Of a stretch of 64,000 nucleotides of DNA, positions 59,152 through 64,000 are shown in pieces. The DNA is taken from contig OY970285.1 of the NCBI GenBank assembly GCA_963716005.1, forward strand, positions 1,922,001-1,986,000, given 5' to 3'. The first letter of the stretch is position 1; each line of letters begins with the position of its first letter. The position numbers were made by a program, and so were the translations under genes. The DNA is from CAVRUF01 sp963716005 (GTDB taxonomy: Bacteria; Actinomycetota; Thermoleophilia; Gaiellales; Gaiellaceae). Below the pieces are notes generated by a model. The model was not told the origin of the DNA and did not search any database. It saw only the letters and a list, made by a program, of their open reading frames with translations.

Positions 59152-62100
59152 CTACGGCCTCGTCACCGTGAACGTCTGCACGACCTGCGTCTTGCCGGGT
59201 GTGACGTTCGACGTCATCGACGCGATCGAGCCGAACGTGCCGCTGCGATCGGCCGAGACGTCCCAGGAGACCGACGCCGTCCCGCCCGCCTGCGGCGGCG
59301 CGGTGATGACGGCGAACTCGGAGCCGTTGGGCGGCTGAACGGGGATGTTCTGCCCGCTCGTGCCGTTCCGGTTCTCGGCGCCCCAGTTGGAGCCCGAGCC
59401 CGGATCGCCGGCGCCGTTCGTGCCGTAGGAAAGCGTGATCTGCTCGCTCGCGGGCGTCGTCCCGACCCGGAGCCAGACCTGGAACGAGTGCGTGGTCGGG
59501 TTCGAGAAGTTCGGGATGCCGGCCCAGTCGACGACGAGCCATCTGTCGACGCCGTCCGTCAGGACCGCGATCCGGACGCCTCCTCCCGCGGTGGGATTGA
59601 GGTCGGTCCACCACGGGGCGATCACGTTGTTCGGCCTCGCCGCGACCGGGAAGACCTGCGGCGTGTAGACGATGTCCGCCGCCGTTCCTCCGCCGATCAC
59701 GAGGTAGCCGTTCGAGACGACTCCGACGCTCGTGTAGGGCTCGCTGCCGTACATGAACGCGGGAACGCCGAAGTTCGTGATCGTGTCGTCGCCGACGCCC
59801 GCGATCGGCGCCACTCCGAGCGCCTGCAGCGGCAGGTAGCCCTCGGCCGGGCCGACGGTCGGCGTGATCGCCGTCACCTGCGGCGGGACGACCGGAGTGA
59901 GCGTGCCGCTCCAGTTGATGCCCTCGTCGCCGTGATGAGTCGTCGCCGGCGGCGTCGGATTCGAGAACTCGAGGTCCTCGTCGTCGCCGACGTTCCTGAC
60001 CTTCAGGTCGACGTTCGCCGCGATCGCGGCGCCGTTGGCCATCGTCGCGGTGCACCGCGCGTGACCCGTGCGCTTCACGAACGTGTTCGTGTCGCAGGTG
60101 TGCGAGAGAGTCACGATGCCCTGCCGCTTGAAGAACGCGACCGGAATGGTCACCGAGTTCTCGCCCTTCTTCTTCGGATCGAGCGTGATGCGCCCGAAGT
60201 ACTGCCCGTTGGGCAGCGTCGGCGCCTTGATCGTGATCGAGAACGTGACCTCGCGGTTCTTCTTCACGTGGATGTTCTTGTTCGAGCGCCCGACCGTGAT
60301 CGTCGCGCCCGCGGGCGCCTGCGTCTTCACGTCGAGCTCCTGCTCGCGGCCGGAGACGTTGAGCGCCGTCCGCCACGTCTTGATCGACCCGGTCATCGTG
60401 GGCGCGTTGACGCTCGCGATGTTCAGGTCGATGCGGTGCAGCGGATCCGCCGCCGAGGCCACGAAGTTCGCGAACGTCTCGTCGAAGACGAGCGTCGGGT
60501 CGACCGCACGGTTCACGCGGATCGAGCCCGCGCCGGCGTCGAACGGATCGAACGGCGTGACGCCGTCCTCCTTCAGGACGTCCTGCGCGGCCGACGTCAT
60601 GAGCGCCGATTTGATCTGCGCCGGCGTCCAGTTCGGGTGCGCCGCCTTGACGAGCGCCGAGGCGCCCGCCGAATGCGGGCCGGACATCGAGGTGCCGCCG
60701 ATGGCCTGGTACAGCTGGCCCGGAGGCCCGCCCACCGGGCTCGCCGGGGTCGGCGTCATCCCCGCGAGGATCTGGATCCCCGGAGCGGTGACGTCGGGCT
60801 TCACGAAGTCGCCGAGTGGGCCGCGCGACGAGAAGAAGGTCATCACGTCACCGCGGATGGCCGTCTTCACCGAGTTGGCCCAGCTGCCCGTGACTCCGGT
60901 GTGGCCGGTGAGGAACGGGACGATGTCCGTCGGTCCCTGGATGTGGATGGACGGCACCCAGTGGTTGTCCGTCATCACGAACTCGAGGCCGGCGTTGTAG
61001 AGGATCATCCCGACCCCGCCGCCGTTCATCACGTTGAGGCTCTTGAGCACACGGTTCGGGCCCCGCTGGCAGGCGACGATCTTCCCGGTCGCCGCTCCGG
61101 GCGGGATCGGGTTGACGCAGAGCGCGTCCACACCCGGGATCGAGGTGGCGAGGACGACCGGAGCCGAGCCGATGCCCGGCGTGATCGTCGAGCCGACCAG
61201 GTTGAGCCGGTCGCCGTTCGACGCGACGAGTTGGAGCGTCGTCTGGTGCGCACGGTTCGAGCTCGAGGCGCCGACCGTGGTCACCCACGGGCCGCCGTGA
61301 TCCGCGGTTGCGGCGCCCGGGCCGGCGTTGCCGGCGGACGCGTTCACGGAGATACCGGCGTTGAAGGCGTCGAGGAACGCCAGCTCGACCGGGTCGGAGT
61401 ACGGCTGGCCGCCGCCCGAGATCGAGTAGTTGATCACGTCGACGCCGTCGAGAATCGCCTGCTGGACGGCCGCGACCGAGTCGGACGGGAAGCAGCCCTG
61501 CTCGAGGCAGATGCGGTAGGCGATCAAGTGCGTGCCCGGAGCGATGCCGCTGATCGGGCCGCGGTCGATGCCGAAGAGCGGCGTGCTCGAGACCGGGTCG
61601 CCGGCGGCCGTCGAGGCCGTGTGCGTCCCGTGTCCTTCGGAGTCACGCGCCGAGCACGCGCCCGTGACGTTGTTGCAGTACTCGCCCGGCTCCGCTCCGA
61701 ACACGGCCATGTAGGTGTTCGTAAACGCATAGGCGCCGATCAGCTTGTTGTTGCAGGTGAAGGCCGGGCCCAGTAGCGGGTCCGTGCCGTTGCCGAACTG
61801 GCACTGGTGCGGAATCGCCGGCGCGGGCAATCCCGTGTCGCGGAAGGACGGATGCTCCGGCCAAAGACCCGAGTCGAGGACGCCGACGACGACGCCCTTG
61901 CCGGCCTTGACGGTGCCGCCGACGGACGGCCACACCTGCGTCGCCCCGATGAACTTCGGCGTCGCGTCGGTGAGCGTGCTGCTGGAGCGCGTCCTGCTGG
62001 ACCGCGGCGACGCCGTGGACCTTGAGGATCTCCTCGACCTCGTTGGCCGGCACGCTCGCGGCGATCCCGCCGTAGACCGTGCGGAAGGTCGCGCGCACTG

Positions 62101-62539
62101 TGAGCGACGGAACGACGGCCTTGATGTCCGCGGTGATGTCACGCGTGAGCTCGGCCGTGTACGCGTCGTAGGCGCGCACGGCTGCAGTGCGGTTCCCCAG
62201 CTCCTTCCCGGTCACGCTCGGGCTCGTGGCCCTGAGCCCGGCGACACCGCCGGTGTAGGACGCGGTCGCGTCGAAGTCGTACTTGACGAAGATGTTGATC
62301 CGCGTCGAGTCGGTTCGCCCGAGGAGCGCCGGATCGGTGCGGGCCAGGTAGCCGGTCTGCGATTTCGCGCCGGTGAAAGTCGAATCGGGCGTCAGCGAGG
62401 CAGCCTGGAAACGAGACGGCGCGTCGCCGGAGTCGCCCGACGCGCTGCCGCTCGCCACGAAGGCGACCGCGACTGCCAGCATGAGGATGGACGGCACAGC
62501 TCTCCGGCGTCGGAGGCCGGAGTGTCTTGGCGTGCGCAT
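59152..62539 (-). CDS. Large secreted subtilisin-like protease (S8), frame break
   Basis: 1128 residues. Signal peptide, I9-type propeptide (about 75-190, RINIFVKYDFDATASYTGG), S8 catalytic domain: Asp in VVGVLDSGLWPEHPSF, His in DSEGHGTHTASTAAG, Ser in GGTSMSGPHSAGASALV, with a PA insert (VVLATSIPGVDALC). A fibronectin-like region and a C-terminal beta domain (PTVGPAEGYLPLQALG onward) follow. The frame breaks at about 61979-61983 in AVQQDALQ. GGGGAG precedes the ATG. Confidence 0.92.
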
Positions 62540-62644
62540 GTGGCTCCCCTTCCGTTGCTCACCCGGGCGCTACCACCCGGTTCCCATGGCGCAGATGGTG
62601 CACCGTTGACGCTTGTCACGCAAGGACTGGTCGAACGTCAAGCG

Positions 62645-63358
62645 CTAGAGCGCGGACTTCGTCCAGCCCTGCGGGTCCGGTGCGAGCGTGCGGCCCCAGT
62701 TCGGGCCGATCATCCGGGCGCGGTAGGCGGTTCCGCGCCAGTACGGGCGGATCCAGAGCGAGAACTTCCCGGCGGGCTTGCGCGTGAGGATGCCCATGCA
62801 GCGGTGCCACGACCCGCGCTTCATGAAGTCGATGTAGACGTTGCGGCCGTTCTTGTCGGTCGGCACACCCTCGGGCGTGGCGGTGTAGCCGAAGACCGGC
62901 TTCCCGTGGAAGGTCGCCTGGCCCTTCACCATCTCGCTGTTCCACTTGCAGCAGACCGCGCGGATCGGGAGCTTCGTCGGCGCGCCGGTCCACCGTGAGA
63001 ACCGCAGCTCACGGGGACCGTCCTTCAGGCGCTTCCACTGCTGGAGCGCGAAGTACTTGCCGCTCGGACCCTGGCGGAGCTTGACCAGCATCGGCAGCTT
63101 GACCGAGCCGGTCGCGTGGGTGATGTCCTTTCCGGACGCCTTGTGATCCCAGATCGTCTTGCCGCTCGGCATGACGATCGCGCTGCGCCACCTGCCGCCC
63201 GAGCGCCAGGTGATCGTGGCGACGCCCTTCGCATTCACGCGAAGCGACGCCTTGCTGGCGTTCTCCCCGATCTTGATCGAGGCGTCCGCCGCGCTCGCGC
63301 AGACGAGCGCGATCAGTGCGACGACGGCGATGAGGCTGCGGCGGCCCATGTCTTTCAC
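62645..63358 (-). CDS. Secreted protein, paralogue of 44798-45773
   Basis: 237 residues with signal peptide (RRSLIAVVALIALVCASAADA). Segments matching the 45-kb protein in order: VATITWRSGGRWRSAI, GKYFALQQWKRLKDG, FSRWTGAPTKL, FHGKPVFGYTATPEG, NGRNVYIDFMKRGSWHR, PAGKFSLWIRPYWRG, YRARMIGPNWGRT. No named domain recognised. A start at ATG 63349 is also possible. Confidence 0.75.
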   Translation of the reverse strand: MKDMGRRSLIAVVALIALVCASAADASIKIGENASKASLRVNAKGVATITWRSGGRWRSAIVMPSGKTIWDHKASGKDITHATGSVKLPMLVKLRQGPSGKYFALQQWKRLKDGPRELRFSRWTGAPTKLPIRAVCCKWNSEMVKGQATFHGKPVFGYTATPEGVPTDKNGRNVYIDFMKRGSWHRCMGILTRKPAGKFSLWIRPYWRGTAYRARMIGPNWGRTLAPDPQGWTKSAL

Positions 63359-63434
63359 CGTGCCTGACCCGTCGGCGATCCATACCGCCCGAAAGGAGGT
63401 CTTACAGGATTCTCACAAGTGGAAATCGGCAGGA

Positions 63435-64000
63435 TCAGCCGTTGGGCCGCGCCATCTTGCGGTAATCCAGGGCCTCGTCGAGCACCTTCTCGTCGACGCC
63501 CTTCTCCCGGGCGACCTCGCGGAGCGACCTGCCGGAAGCTGCCGATTCCTTCACGATCTCGGTGGCCAGGTCGTAGCCAATGTACGGGTTGAGCGCGGTC
63601 GCGGCGGAGAGGGTCAGCTCCGCGTAGCGCTCGGCCTGCTCCGCGTTCGCCTCGAGCCCGTCGATGCAGCGCTCGGCGAAGAGCCGGCACGCGGACGAGA
63701 GAAGCCGGATCGAGTGGTCGAGGTTCCGCGCCATGAGCGGGATGAAGACGTTCAGCTCGAAGTGGCCCTGGAGCCCGCCGACCGTGATCGCCGCGTCGTT
63801 GCCGATCACCTGCGCGGAGACCTGGGTGACGACCTCCGGAATGACCGGGTTCACCTTGCCGGGCATGATCGAGCTGCCCTTCTGGAGCTCCGGCAGGCGA
63901 AGCTCGGCGAGTCCGGCGCGCGGGCCCGAGCCCATGAGGCGCAGGTCGTTCGCGATCTTCGTCAGCGAGACGGCGATCGTCTTCAGCGCACCCGAGACCT
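63435..64000 (-). CDS. fumC: Fumarate hydratase class II, C-terminal part (cut by window edge)
   Basis: 188 residues visible, from SGALKTIAVSLTKIANDLRLM to the stop. The fumarase/aspartase signature GSSIMPGKVNPV contains the mobile-loop catalytic Ser. The end IGYDLATEIVKESAASGRSLREVA matches FumC more than aspartate ammonia-lyase. Reaction: fumarate to malate. Confidence 0.9.
   Translation of the reverse strand, partial: VSGALKTIAVSLTKIANDLRLMGSGPRAGLAELRLPELQKGSSIMPGKVNPVIPEVVTQVSAQVIGNDAAITVGGLQGHFELNVFIPLMARNLDHSIRLLSSACRLFAERCIDGLEANAEQAERYAELTLSAATALNPYIGYDLATEIVKESAASGRSLREVAREKGVDEKVLDEALDYRKMARPNG

Noticed and set aside
57154..61776. A 1540-residue plus-strand open frame across lipA and the subtilase
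   Set aside because: Only its first 86 residues are LipA; the rest is out-of-frame Arg/Asp/Ala-rich shadow over well-supported genes on other frames and strands.
835..61983. Programmed +1 ribosomal frameshifting as the cause of the frame breaks
   Set aside because: No shared slippery sequence or stop-codon context surrounds the break points; the extra base varies (mostly C or G, sometimes T).
1..64000. CRISPR array, insertion sequence, integrase or prophage
   Set aside because: No repeat-spacer series, transposase or integrase motif, or terminal inverted repeat was found on either strand.

Overview
The window comes from a chromosome of very high G+C. It carries an actinobacterial three-helix Rieske protein, a split cytochrome b with a fused subunit IV/cytochrome c, futalosine-type menaquinone genes, a CIRCE-controlled groES-groEL operon and many leaderless genes. 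Together these point to Actinomycetota, and I infer class Thermoleophilia (Gaiella-like), an aerobic heterotroph. No phage, insertion sequence or CRISPR array is visible; it reads as core and metabolic chromosome.

Layout. 1-7425 (minus): hemB, an unrecognised protein, a small membrane protein, a ubiD-type decarboxylase, qcrA-qcrB-qcrC, ubiX, menG and a prenyl diphosphate synthase cut by the window edge. This chain joins haem, menaquinone and cytochrome bc supply. 7439-11373 (minus): acyl-CoA dehydrogenase, M15 peptidase, ABC exporter. 11418-13179 (plus): degenerate M23 protein and YmdB phosphoesterase. 13142-19106 (minus): membrane glycosyltransferase-like proteins, GtrA, Pcm, a phosphodiesterase, a membrane protein. 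19152-20935 (plus): ClpP-class membrane protease, cysteine-less thioredoxin fold, CHRD protein. 21164-25802 (minus): TetR regulator, lipid kinase and a 2-oxoacid dehydrogenase (E1a, E1b, E2), divergent from paaABCD (25839-28178). 28207-31505: XRE regulator, lipoprotein, three enoyl-CoA hydratases. 31573-38477: purine catabolism (8-oxoguanine deaminase-like, HIU hydrolase, OHCU decarboxylase, PuuD-type urate oxidase, DUF3830, allantoate-type amidohydrolase) plus an aldehyde dehydrogenase. 38824-45773: thiolase, lipoprotein, mqnD, DtxR-type regulator, ornithine cyclodeaminase-like protein, Rieske ferredoxin, tRNA-Arg, YgfZ, secreted protein. 45891-50728: groEL, groES, MFS, K+ channel, Nudix, ASCH-like, zinc ribbon. 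50789-59104: pyruvate dehydrogenase E1a/E1b/E2, lipB, HD-GYP, secreted protein, lipA, class V aminotransferase. 59152-64000 (minus): a large secreted subtilase, a paralogue of the 45-kb secreted protein, and fumC cut by the edge.

Two global patterns matter. First, about two dozen genes start 6-8 bases after a TANNNT hexamer with no Shine-Dalgarno, the signature of leaderless transcripts; twice the hexamer is TAGTCTA and serves two divergent genes at once. Second, about twenty otherwise intact genes each hold one or more frame breaks, all repaired by removing a single base. Insertion-biased sequencing error is the simplest cause, so I annotate these genes as single full-length products and give each break point.
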